64,000 nucleotides of DNA from positions 15,750 to 79,749 of the forward strand of contig JBAXSZ010000003.1 of NCBI GenBank assembly GCA_037130455.1, given 5' to 3'. Source of the stretch: CAIMZW01 sp037130455. GTDB lineage: Bacteria > Actinomycetota > Actinomycetes > Nanopelagicales > Nanopelagicaceae. This document shows positions 9,337-17,085 of this stretch, one piece after another. How positions within the stretch are numbered: position 1 is the stretch's first letter; each line of letters begins with the position of its first letter. Under the pieces are notes generated by a model. It did no database searches and had not been told where the DNA came from. It was given only the letters and a program-made list of their open reading frames with translations. Position numbers and translations under genes: made by a program.

Positions 9337-10043
9337 AACGACGCACTAAGAAGCGGGCGCTCCGAAGAAAGATATTAGCTATCGTTTTTACCATTGTGAT
9401 CCTTGCTGGTCTGAGTTATACCTTGGGTTATTCACACTTGATGACTCTTAGATCATTATCTGTTACTGGCACTCAACAAAGTTCGGTTATTTCACAGTCA
9501 ATCTTGGCCGAATCGCGTACACATATTGGGCAGCCGTTGGCACGCGTAAATCTGCGTGTTATCAAAAAATCTATCGAGAATATTTCTTGGGTAAAGCGCG
9601 CATCGATTTCCCGTAATTGGTTCACAGGGAATATCTCGGTGAAAATCGAAGAGCGAAAACCTATTGCGAGTTTCTTGATCGCTGCCAATGTCTCTAATTA
9701 TTTCGACAGTGAAGGCAATCAATTCTTTACTCCACTTCCCATTGTTGGCCTGCCGGTCATTACCTTTGCCTCAAATGCCAAAGAGTTACGAATAACTGCC
9801 GCGGCTGCCTTGAAGCAAATGCCTCAAGATGTACTTGATGGTTTGGTGAGTATGAAAGTTGCATCTGGGAAATTTATTGAAAGCACAGAGCATCTCGGTG
9901 GTAAGAATTTTGTAATCCGTTGGGGTGAGCCGTTGAACTTTGCTCTCAAAGTCAAGGTTTTACGCATACTTGTTGGGCTTCCTGAAAATGCGACGGCAAG
10001 AGTCTTTGATCTCACCGAGCCAACGGCTCCAATAGTTAAGTGA
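9333..10043 (+). CDS. ftsQ: Cell-division protein FtsQ/DivIB
   Basis: Bitopic divisome protein: a short basic cytoplasmic tail (KRRTKKRALRRK), one membrane helix at about residues 14-31, then an extracytoplasmic POTRA-like domain (about 38-105) and a beta domain. 236 residues, somewhat short but within range for actinobacterial FtsQ. The position between murC and ftsZ supports the name. It ends a fully coupled run from murE, and a 176-bp gap with promoter signals follows. Confidence 0.9.
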   Translation: MKRRTKKRALRRKILAIVFTIVILAGLSYTLGYSHLMTLRSLSVTGTQQSSVISQSILAESRTHIGQPLARVNLRVIKKSIENISWVKRASISRNWFTGNISVKIEERKPIASFLIAANVSNYFDSEGNQFFTPLPIVGLPVITFASNAKELRITAAAALKQMPQDVLDGLVSMKVASGKFIESTEHLGGKNFVIRWGEPLNFALKVKVLRILVGLPENATARVFDLTEPTAPIVK

Positions 10044-10073
10044 GTTCATTGCTTTTTCATTTGAGAGAATCAT

Positions 10074-10103
10074 TTGAGCCAATAGGGGTGTAATAAATAA
10101 TGT
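10074..10103 (+). promoter_or_regulatory. Putative promoter for ftsZ
   Basis: In the 176-bp ftsQ-ftsZ gap there is a -35-like TTGAGC (10074-10079) and, 18 bases on, a -10-like TAATGT (10098-10103) that fits the actinobacterial TANNNT rule. It would give an untranslated leader of about 110 bases. The same TTG-N18-TANNNT layout is seen before livJ, rpsA and the DksA-like gene. By eye only. Confidence 0.4.
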
Positions 10104-10219
10104 CGATAAATTTCGTGTCGGTATTTGCTCAAAAACATTATGCGCCATAGTTTTGCGCGAGATAGAAATTTTAACTTTAAATCTCAAGTTGAGACTTAGA
10201 GTAAGGGAAGAGGCAGACC

Positions 10220-11371
10220 GTGGCAACACCGCAGAACTATTTAGCAGTAATCAAAGTTGTCGGCATAGGTGGCGGCGGCGTAAATGCCGTAAATCGAATG
10301 ATCGAAGCTGGATTAAAAGGTGTTGAATTTATTGCTATTAATACTGATGCACAGCAATTGATCATGAGCGATGCAGATGTGAAATTAGATATTGGTCGAA
10401 AACTGACTCGTGGTTTAGGTGCGGGTGCAGCGCCGGAAATTGGTCGTCAAGCCGCGCTCGATCACACCGAAGAGATTGAAGAAGTTTTGCGTGGTGCCGA
10501 TATGGTTTTTGTAACCGCAGGAGAGGGCGGTGGTACTGGCACTGGTGGTGCTCCAATCGTGGCAAAGATTTCTAAAGATCTGGGCGCATTAACTGTTGGT
10601 GTAGTTACCCGACCATTCACCTTTGAAGGTAAGCGGCGATCCAGTCAAGCCGATGAAGGCATTGCGCTATTGCGCGAACAAGTAGATACCTTGATCGTGA
10701 TTCCTAACGATCGCTTGTTGGCCATTTCCGATCGATCCATTAGTCAGCTAGAAGCTTTTAGAAGCGCGGATCAAGTTCTGCTTTCAGGGGTCCAAGGAAT
10801 TACCGATTTGATTACGACGCCAGGATTGATCAACCTCGACTTTGCTGATGTCAAGAGTGTTATGTCAGGAGCTGGTTCTGCACTCATGGGAATAGGCTCG
10901 GCTCGAGGTGAAGCCCGAGCAACTCGTGCTGCTGAGTTAGCAATTGCCAGTCCATTGTTGGAAGCCTCCATCGATGGTGCCCATGGGGTATTGCTGTCCA
11001 TCGCTGGTGGTTCTGATTTGGGGCTATTTGAGTTAAGCGAAGCTGCGGAATTAGTTGCTGCCTCAGCTCATCCCGATGCCAATATTATTTTCGGAACCGT
11101 TATCGACGATGCACTCGGTGATGAAGTGCGGGTAACCGTCATCGCTGCCGGATTTGATGGTGGTGCCCCGAAATGGGTATCGGTTCCAGTAATCACAGCA
11201 GCTGCGCTTTCTGGAAATGCGGACCCTATTGCAGAGAATGACCCAATCTCAGTGGCGTTGGATCTGCCCGTGACCCAATCTTCGCCAACTTCTAGCCCCA
11301 ATCGACGAACAATTACCTTCGAAGAGCTCATTGTTGAAGATGAAGTCGATATCCCTGATTTTATGAGATAA
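10220..11371 (+). CDS. ftsZ: Cell-division GTPase FtsZ
   Basis: Tubulin-like GTPase that forms the cytokinetic ring. 383 residues starting at GTG, with an AAGAGG ribosome site 7-12 bases upstream. The GTP site is clear: IGGGGVNAVNRM at the N-terminus and the signature GGGTGTG near residue 104, plus the T7 loop NLDFADVKSVM. After a variable linker the protein ends in a conserved C-terminal peptide (VDIPDFMR), the docking site for SepF and other partners. FtsA is absent, as is usual in Actinobacteria. Confidence 0.97.
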   Translation: MATPQNYLAVIKVVGIGGGGVNAVNRMIEAGLKGVEFIAINTDAQQLIMSDADVKLDIGRKLTRGLGAGAAPEIGRQAALDHTEEIEEVLRGADMVFVTAGEGGGTGTGGAPIVAKISKDLGALTVGVVTRPFTFEGKRRSSQADEGIALLREQVDTLIVIPNDRLLAISDRSISQLEAFRSADQVLLSGVQGITDLITTPGLINLDFADVKSVMSGAGSALMGIGSARGEARATRAAELAIASPLLEASIDGAHGVLLSIAGGSDLGLFELSEAAELVAASAHPDANIIFGTVIDDALGDEVRVTVIAAGFDGGAPKWVSVPVITAAALSGNADPIAENDPISVALDLPVTQSSPTSSPNRRTITFEELIVEDEVDIPDFMR

Positions 11372-11377
11372 ATCCAA

Positions 11378-12055
11378 TTGGGACGGATACTTTTCACCTC
11401 CAAAGATGGAGGTGTGAGTGCTGGAGATTATTACTCCAATAATCTTGGTTTGCATGTGGGCGATGATCCAGAAATTGTAATGAGAAATCGTAAATTATTA
11501 GTGGACGAGTTCTCGTTGGAAAATATCGTTTTCATGGAACAAACTCATAGCACCACTGTCGTGGAGATTTTTGAACCATTCAATTCTTTAACCAACTCTG
11601 TCGAAGCAGATGCAATTATTACTACCCAGAGGAACGTTGGTTTAGCAGTGCAGGTGGCTGATTGCATTCCATTACTTCTCTATTCTCCTCAGGTCGTCGC
11701 GGCGGTACATGTGGGACGGCGCGGATTATTGAATGGCATCATTGAGAAAGTTCTTGAACATATCACTCACTATTGCGACCCCAAGGATTTAGTTGCTGAA
11801 ATCGGACCTGCCATTTGTAGCGAGTGCTATGAAGTAGATCAGGAAACTTATATGGCAGCCATTGAGAAAATTCCCGAATGTGCAACTTCCGAAAATGAAC
11901 TGAGGTTGGATCTGGTGGCAGGCAGCTCTGCTCTCTTATCACGAGGCGGAGTTCACGTGCGGAACTGGCATGTGTGTACTCGGTGCGATGAAGGCTATTT
12001 CTCCTATCGAAAAAATCCTGTGACCGGTCGTCAAGTGGGAGTTGTGGCGCTATGA
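11378..12055 (+). CDS. pgeF: PgeF/YlmD laccase-domain protein (cell-wall editing or purine nucleoside enzyme)
   Basis: 225-residue member of the DUF152/YlmD family. Known members are purine nucleoside phosphorylases/adenosine deaminases or editing enzymes that remove wrongly added L-Ser from peptidoglycan precursors. Metal-site residues are seen in EQTHS, VADCIP, HVGRRG and GPAICSECYEV. HVGRRG differs from the more common HAGWRG, but the His and Gly are kept. It starts with TTG 6 bp after the ftsZ stop; translation is probably coupled. It overlaps the next gene by 4 bp. The exact substrate is not decided by sequence. Confidence 0.85.
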   Translation: MGRILFTSKDGGVSAGDYYSNNLGLHVGDDPEIVMRNRKLLVDEFSLENIVFMEQTHSTTVVEIFEPFNSLTNSVEADAIITTQRNVGLAVQVADCIPLLLYSPQVVAAVHVGRRGLLNGIIEKVLEHITHYCDPKDLVAEIGPAICSECYEVDQETYMAAIEKIPECATSENELRLDLVAGSSALLSRGGVHVRNWHVCTRCDEGYFSYRKNPVTGRQVGVVAL

Positions 12056-12762
12056 GCACCAGAAGTCGCCAGATCTTGGATAACTTGGCACACGTACGTG
12101 AACGAATTCGCAGCGCTGCACTTAGCTCTGGCAGATCAGCCGAGGAAATTACTTTGGTGGTGGTTACCAAGACTTACCCAATCTCCGACATCGAGATTCT
12201 CTACGAAGCAGGGGAGCGCCATTTCGGAGAGAATCGCGATCAAGAAGGTGCAGTTAAAGCTCCAGCAATGCCCAAGGATGTGCACTGGCATTTTCAAGGT
12301 CAGATCCAAAGCAATAAAATTAAATCGATAGTCAATTGGGCAAGAACTATTCACTCTTTGGACAATCTGGTCCATGCCCGCAAGATCAGCCAAGCCACTC
12401 CGCCCGGAGAGTCCCGCGAACTTTTTCTTCAGGTTAATCTGGAGTTAACAGATTCTGAGAGCGAGGTCGCTGGCCATAGAGGAGGCATCGCTGCGGACTC
12501 CCTGATTGATTTTGCGAACGCACTGAGAGAATATAAAAATCTGGCCTTGTTGGGAGTTATGGCGGTGGCGCCGCTGGGTGTAAATCCCAGCCCGTTCTTT
12601 GCGCAGATTTTCAGCCTTTCGAAGGAGTTGCAGGCTCAATTCCCTGGAGCCAAGTACCTATCTAGCGGAATGAGTGGCGACTTCGAGGAAGCGATAGCGG
12701 CAGGTGCGACACATATCCGGGTAGGGAGTTCAATCCTCGGGGTCAGAACACCCGTCCTCTAA
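12052..12762 (+). CDS. YggS/PLPBP family pyridoxal-phosphate homeostasis protein
   Basis: Alanine-racemase-fold, single-domain PLP-binding protein (YlmE/YggS/PROSC family) that buffers free pyridoxal phosphate. 236 residues. The PLP lysine lies in VVVTKTYP near residue 40; other family blocks are HFGENRDQEG, WHFQGQIQSNK, LLGVMAVAP and LSSGMSGDFEEAI. It sits between pgeF and sepF, the standard order in Gram-positive dcw clusters. Start ATG overlaps the pgeF stop. Confidence 0.93.
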   Translation: MSTRSRQILDNLAHVRERIRSAALSSGRSAEEITLVVVTKTYPISDIEILYEAGERHFGENRDQEGAVKAPAMPKDVHWHFQGQIQSNKIKSIVNWARTIHSLDNLVHARKISQATPPGESRELFLQVNLELTDSESEVAGHRGGIAADSLIDFANALREYKNLALLGVMAVAPLGVNPSPFFAQIFSLSKELQAQFPGAKYLSSGMSGDFEEAIAAGATHIRVGSSILGVRTPVL

Positions 12763-12765
12763 GAT
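12760..12765 (+). promoter_or_regulatory. -10 element predicting a leaderless sepF mRNA
   Basis: TAAGAT, whose first three bases are the yggS-family stop codon, lies exactly six bases before the sepF ATG and there is no ribosome-binding site. A TANNNT box 6-7 bases before a start codon is the actinobacterial pattern for leaderless transcripts. No good -35 is seen. Confidence 0.4.
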
Positions 12766-12771
12766 TGACCT

Positions 12772-13260
12772 ATGGCTCATGCATTAAAGAAAATTGGAGA
12801 TTTCCTTGGTCTCACCGAATCAAGGGAAGAAGAGTTGACTTCTGTCGCCGTTGCGGACGGATCGTCAAGAAGCGTCCGCTCCGTCCCTTCCGAGGCCCCG
12901 GCTTGGGCCCGAAGCACTTCAATCGCACCAACTCCACAGATTCGCGTCACGCCAACTTCAGAGCAGCGTGAACTTCCGGTCATGGATCGAATTATTACCA
13001 TTCATCCCCGCTTTTATAATGAGGCAAGGACCATTGGCGAGCATTATCGTGAAGGCCAGCCGGTCATTATGAATTTGAGCGATATGGAAGATTCTGAGCG
13101 TAAGCGTTTGGTCGATTTCGCCTCTGGATTGGTATTCGGTCATCATGGAAGCATTGAACGAGTAACGTCAAAGGTCTTCCTTTTGACCCCGCCCAATCTC
13201 AAAGTCAGCGTTGAGGCTAAGACGGCGGCGGCCGAAGCCAGTTTCTTTAATCAAAGCTGA
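12772..13260 (+). CDS. sepF: Z-ring membrane anchor SepF
   Basis: 162 residues. The N-terminus (MAHALKKIGDFLGL) is an amphipathic helix suited to membrane binding, followed by an acidic, proline/serine-rich linker to about residue 65. The C-terminal SepF core (from VMDRIITIHPRFYNEA to the FLLTPPN strand) polymerises and binds the FtsZ tail. SepF replaces FtsA as the FtsZ tether in Actinobacteria. No ribosome site is seen; see the TAAGAT element just upstream. Confidence 0.95.
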   Translation: MAHALKKIGDFLGLTESREEELTSVAVADGSSRSVRSVPSEAPAWARSTSIAPTPQIRVTPTSEQRELPVMDRIITIHPRFYNEARTIGEHYREGQPVIMNLSDMEDSERKRLVDFASGLVFGHHGSIERVTSKVFLLTPPNLKVSVEAKTAAAEASFFNQS

Positions 13261-13271
13261 AGTTAACCAAG

Positions 13272-13277
13272 TACTCT
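13272..13277 (+). promoter_or_regulatory. -10 element predicting a leaderless ylmG mRNA
   Basis: TACTCT (TANNNT) lies seven bases before the ATG of the YggT-family gene, and no Shine-Dalgarno sequence is present in the 24-bp gap after sepF. This fits leaderless initiation. Confidence 0.35.
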
Positions 13278-13284
13278 TTCATTT

Positions 13285-13572
13285 ATGTTTAGCATTGGCA
13301 GGATTCTGGCTGCACTAGTCCAACTCTTCTTACTCGCCCTTTTCGGGCGGTTAATTCTGGATTACATCCGAATGTTCTCTCGAAATTGGCGGCCACGTGG
13401 CATCGTCTTGGCAATCGTTGAACTACTTTTTGCCGTTACAGATCCGCCTCTGAAATTTGTCCGAAAATTTGTACCGCCCCTTCGACTAGGAGCGGTTAAT
13501 TTGGATCTTTCATTTATCGTTGTTTTTTTTGCGGTTCAATTGCTCTCCCGCGTGATTGCGCTCATTCCGTAG
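13285..13572 (+). CDS. YggT/YlmG (SepG-like) membrane protein
   Basis: 95 residues with two hydrophobic segments, about residues 6-24 and 70-92, around a loop with DPPLKFVRKFVPPLRLGAVNLD, the conserved YggT signature region. The Streptomyces equivalent (SepG/YlmG) helps organise division and nucleoids; YlmG proteins follow sepF in many Gram-positives. In Streptomyces the next gene is divIVA; here the gene instead runs 11 bp into the 3' end of convergent ileS. Confidence 0.9.
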   Translation: MFSIGRILAALVQLFLLALFGRLILDYIRMFSRNWRPRGIVLAIVELLFAVTDPPLKFVRKFVPPLRLGAVNLDLSFIVVFFAVQLLSRVIALIP

Positions 13573-16500
13573 AATTTTCTTTTGTTAATTCCAGCCACAA
13601 TCCGATCTCCGAATCAAGATTGGATTGAGAACTATCCCTAATTATTGAGGTAGCCAAAACTTCTTCAGAAATCAGCCAAAGTTGAGACTCAATTGCGGTT
13701 GCTAGCTCTTCGGGTGCATTCCAGGTTACACCGATCCGATCACTGATATCAAATCCAGAACTCTTTCGAAGTTCTTGAATTGTTCGAATAACTTCACGAA
13801 CCAAACCGGCGACAATAAGTTCTGGAGTTAAGGTCAAATCCAGAGCCAAACTTTCACCGGAATGAGAAGAGACCGACCATCCTTCTTTTGGGGTCTCGGT
13901 AATCACTAAATCGGCCAAAGTCAGACTCGCAATTTTCTTTTCGCTATCAACTTCGAACTCAAGATCTGCTCTGCCCGACGATCTGAGTTCGTCAACAAGA
14001 GTTTGAACTTTTGCTGGTGATGTACCAAGGTGCGTAATGGCCGCAGCTATCTGCTGCACTTCTGCGCCATACCTCAAACCAATGGATCGAAAGTTTGCTT
14101 TGATAGATATATCCACCAGATTGGAATCGGCGCTGGAAAGTTCTTCCAGTGAGAGCACATTAAGCTCGTCAGCGATATGTGCCCGAATCTCCGAATCCAT
14201 AACGTCCCACCCATTTGCTGATACCAGCGCTCGGGCGAGAGGCTGTCTGATCTTTACCTTTGATTCGGCGCGAGCAGAACGGCCTAGTTCAACCAAGCGA
14301 CGAGAGAGCGCAACTGAATGAGATAAGCCAAGTTCAATCATTGCAGGATCGCTGATTGGAAAATCCATAAGATGAACTGACTCTTGTTCATCTGGTTCTG
14401 CGACTCGAACCAGTACCTGCCACACATGTTCGGTGATGAAGGGAACCATCGGCGCCAGAAGGAGAGTCAATTCTTTCAGGCAGGTGTAGAGCGTAGAAAG
14501 TGCAGCGCCTTCGCCATCCCAAAAACGGCGACGAGACCTTCGGACGTACCAGTTGGAGAGGTCATCGATGAATGCCGCCATTAATTTACCGGCTTCTTGC
14601 GAGTCGTACCCTTGATAAGCCTTATCGACTCCTGCAATGAGCAAATTCAACTCTGAAAGAATCCACTTGTCCAAGGTTGTTGGTTCAGTCGTGAGACCTT
14701 CAAATGAATAGTCCGATGCTTGGGCATATAAAGTGAAGAATGAAACGGTATTCCAATAAGTCAGTAGTGTCTTTCGAACCACATCGGAGATTGCATCGTG
14801 ACCAACTCTTCGAGCACTCCACGGCGACCCGGCGGCCAACATGTACCAGCGAACCGCATCGGCACCGTGTTGATCCATCAGTGCCACTGGCTCCAGAACG
14901 TTGCCAAGGTGCTTGCTCATTTTTCTTCCATCTTTATCCAAGATATGTCCAAGGCAGAGAACGGTTTCATAAGAGCTCTGATCAAAGACCAAAGTACCAA
15001 TTGTCATGAGCGTGTAAAACCAACCTCGGGTTTGATCAATTGCTTCGCAGATGAAATCTGCCGGATATGCAGCGGCGAAGGCGGAGTCGGATCCTTCTTT
15101 ATGAGGGTAACCCCATTGTGCAAATGGCATGGCGCCTGAGTCATACCAACAATCGATAACTTCATTGACGCGGACCATGGTGCTCTCACATTCGCTACAG
15201 GCGAAAGTAATATCATCAACAAAAGGGCGATGTGGATCGGTATTTACTAAATCTTCTCCAGCCAATTGACCAAGCTCGGCTAACGATCCCACGCAAAATT
15301 CATGTCCATTTTCGCATTTCCAAATCGGCAGGGGAGTGCCCCAGTAACGATTTCGGGAGACGGCCCAATCGATGTTGTTGTTGAGCCAATCGCCATAGCG
15401 ACCATTCTTAATAGTTTCTGGATGCCAGTCAGTCTTGGCATTTTCTCGAAGTAACGCATCTTTGATTGCGGTGGTTCGGATATACCAAGAAGGTTGTGCG
15501 TAATAAATCAACACTGTATGGCAGCGCCAACAATGAGGATAGGAGTGTTCGATCTGATCATGACGAAACATCAAGCCACGAGCCTTGAGATCGCGAATGA
15601 GAACTTTGTCCGCATCTTTAAAAAATATCGATCCGATTAATTCGATGTCGGCCAAGAAAGTACCATCAGGTGCCACCGGGTTAACCACTGGTAACCCATA
15701 GGAGCGGCAGATGCTGAGGTCATCAGCACCGAAAGCTGGCGCTTGATGGACTAGCCCGGTTCCATCTTCGACAGTTACATAATCGGCTAAAACAATAAAG
15801 TGTGAATCGGGGATCTCGATTAAATCGAAGGGGCGCTGATAGGAGATGCGCTCTAGCTCGCTTCCCATCACCGATGCCAGAACCGTGACATCCGTACCTA
15901 GAATCCCGATTAAGTTTTCCGCAACGACAACTCTTTCGCTGGTTTCATCGGCCGTCCCGGAATTGGATCGAACTTCAACGACTTGATACTTCACCTTTGG
16001 ATTGACGGCAATGGCGGTATTAGATACCAAGGTCCAAGGGGTGGTCGTCCAGACCAAAAAGGCTGCGCCAAGTTCGCCAACCAGACCAGATGTTGCCGGG
16101 AAGCGAACGAAGACCGAAGGATCAGTGACGTTTTCGTAGCCTTGCGCTAATTCATGATCGGATAGACCAGTGCCGCATCGGGGGCAGTAGGGAGCCACGC
16201 GATGGTCTTGGACCAGCAACCCTTTTTTCCAAATTTGTTGGAGCGACCACCAGACGCTCTCCACGTACTCTCCAGACATAGTCCAGTAGGCCTGATCGAA
16301 ATCCACCCAAAATCCCATTCGGCGGGTCATTCCAGTAAAAGCGCTGACGTGGCGTTGCACCGATTCGCGGCACTTCTCATTGAAGGCGGCAATTCCATAA
16401 GTTTCAATATCGCCCTTGCCCGAAAAGCCCAACTCTTTCTCTACCGCGATTTCCACCGGCAAGCCGTGACAGTCCCAGCCAGCTTTGCGGATGACTTGAT

Positions 16501-16738
16501 GACCCTTCATGGTCTGGAAGCGAGGGAAAAGGTCTTTAAAGACGCGGGCCTCAATATGGTGGGTCCCCGGCATCCCATTGGCTGTTGGCGGTCCTTCGAA
16601 GAAGGTCCATCGTGGCGCGCCTTGGCGATTTGCCACAGATTTATCGAAAATAGAATTCTTCTCCCAAAATGAGAGGATTTGGTGCTCCGTCGCCGGCAGA
16701 TCGATCTGGGGCGCGAGTGCTTTAAAAGAATTCGTCAT
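13562..16738 (-). CDS. ileS: Isoleucyl-tRNA synthetase, IleS2-like with a GxHH signature
   Basis: Class I synthetase that charges tRNA-Ile and edits valine. From ATG 16738 it has 1058 residues, with GAGGGA as ribosome site at 16747-16742. The frame is open to 16777, but that upstream part lies in the T-box leader. Domains: catalytic Rossmann fold; CP1 editing domain (TTPWTL, VEDGTGLVHQAPAFGADD); KMSKS-type loop DGRKMSKH; anticodon-binding domain; C-terminal extension. The first signature, normally HxGH, reads GTHH at residues 58-61 (16567-16556), i.e. its first and third positions are swapped. This variant is known in some IleS2 enzymes and confers extreme mupirocin resistance. Orientation is opposite to its neighbours. 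Confidence 0.96.
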   Translation of the reverse strand: MTNSFKALAPQIDLPATEHQILSFWEKNSIFDKSVANRQGAPRWTFFEGPPTANGMPGTHHIEARVFKDLFPRFQTMKGHQVIRKAGWDCHGLPVEIAVEKELGFSGKGDIETYGIAAFNEKCRESVQRHVSAFTGMTRRMGFWVDFDQAYWTMSGEYVESVWWSLQQIWKKGLLVQDHRVAPYCPRCGTGLSDHELAQGYENVTDPSVFVRFPATSGLVGELGAAFLVWTTTPWTLVSNTAIAVNPKVKYQVVEVRSNSGTADETSERVVVAENLIGILGTDVTVLASVMGSELERISYQRPFDLIEIPDSHFIVLADYVTVEDGTGLVHQAPAFGADDLSICRSYGLPVVNPVAPDGTFLADIELIGSIFFKDADKVLIRDLKARGLMFRHDQIEHSYPHCWRCHTVLIYYAQPSWYIRTTAIKDALLRENAKTDWHPETIKNGRYGDWLNNNIDWAVSRNRYWGTPLPIWKCENGHEFCVGSLAELGQLAGEDLVNTDPHRPFVDDITFACSECESTMVRVNEVIDCWYDSGAMPFAQWGYPHKEGSDSAFAAAYPADFICEAIDQTRGWFYTLMTIGTLVFDQSSYETVLCLGHILDKDGRKMSKHLGNVLEPVALMDQHGADAVRWYMLAAGSPWSARRVGHDAISDVVRKTLLTYWNTVSFFTLYAQASDYSFEGLTTEPTTLDKWILSELNLLIAGVDKAYQGYDSQEAGKLMAAFIDDLSNWYVRRSRRRFWDGEGAALSTLYTCLKELTLLLAPMVPFITEHVWQVLVRVAEPDEQESVHLMDFPISDPAMIELGLSHSVALSRRLVELGRSARAESKVKIRQPLARALVSANGWDVMDSEIRAHIADELNVLSLEELSSADSNLVDISIKANFRSIGLRYGAEVQQIAAAITHLGTSPAKVQTLVDELRSSGRADLEFEVDSEKKIASLTLADLVITETPKEGWSVSSHSGESLALDLTLTPELIVAGLVREVIRTIQELRKSSGFDISDRIGVTWNAPEELATAIESQLWLISEEVLATSIIRDSSQSNLDSEIGLWLELTKENSTE

Positions 16739-16741
16739 GGT

Positions 16742-16994
16742 TCCCTCTTCTAGTTTCTTCGGCATGAATTCGGCCAATCGTGAAACTGGAGGGACGGCTC
16801 TAGGACTAGCAACCGCGGTACCACCCGCCTTGATCCGTGAGCCTGGCTGCGCGGATCCACTTTCTTATCGTTCATTCAGGGCTGGTTCTACCTCAAATCC
16901 CGGGGGATTTGGCTCTTCCAGCGACTCCAGGGGGATAACCCTTTCAACGCCAACTTCTCTGAACAGAACAAAGTCTAGCAAGATGCGGAAGTCG
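16742..16994 (-). promoter_or_regulatory. Translational T-box riboswitch controlling ileS
   Basis: On the minus strand the T-box core GGGTGGTACCGCGG lies at 16826-16813. Its TGGT bulge (16823-16820) complements the ACCA 3' end of uncharged tRNA-Ile. The 3' partner CCGTCCC is at 16797-16791. Upstream are an inverted repeat CAAATCCC/GGGATTTG (16911-16894), a GATCCG/CGGATC hairpin (16857-16832), and a hairpin whose loop holds a candidate ATC specifier (16936-16934), as in the ultrashort Stem I T-boxes of actinobacterial ileS. TCCCTC within the 3' partner can instead pair with the GAGGGA ribosome site, so the switch acts on translation. No terminator U-run is seen. The 5' boundary is approximate. 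Together with the DksA-like promoter this accounts for the 347-bp gap between ileS and the DksA-like gene. Confidence 0.88.
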
Positions 16995-17034
16995 GTAGTG
17001 GTCATTTTGCGCTGGTAGGGAATACTTGCCCGAG

Positions 17035-17064
17035 TTGGCTTTTGTCCAACGATCGTTCTAACCT
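17035..17064 (+). promoter_or_regulatory. Putative promoter for the DksA-like gene
   Basis: TTGGCT (17035-17040), an 18-base spacer and TAACCT (17059-17064) match the layout seen before rpsA and livJ. Transcription would start near 17071, leaving a short leader with the AAAGGGA ribosome site. An inverted repeat GTTGG/CCAAC (17034-17050) overlaps the -35 box. The region is also upstream of the ileS leader on the other strand. Confidence 0.4.
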
Positions 17065-17085
17065 GTGCGGCTTCGAAAGGGACCA

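Noticed and set aside
13990..16700. Several plus-strand open frames of 66-156 codons opposite ileS
   Set aside because: Shadows of the ileS coding strand; no start signals and no family resemblance.
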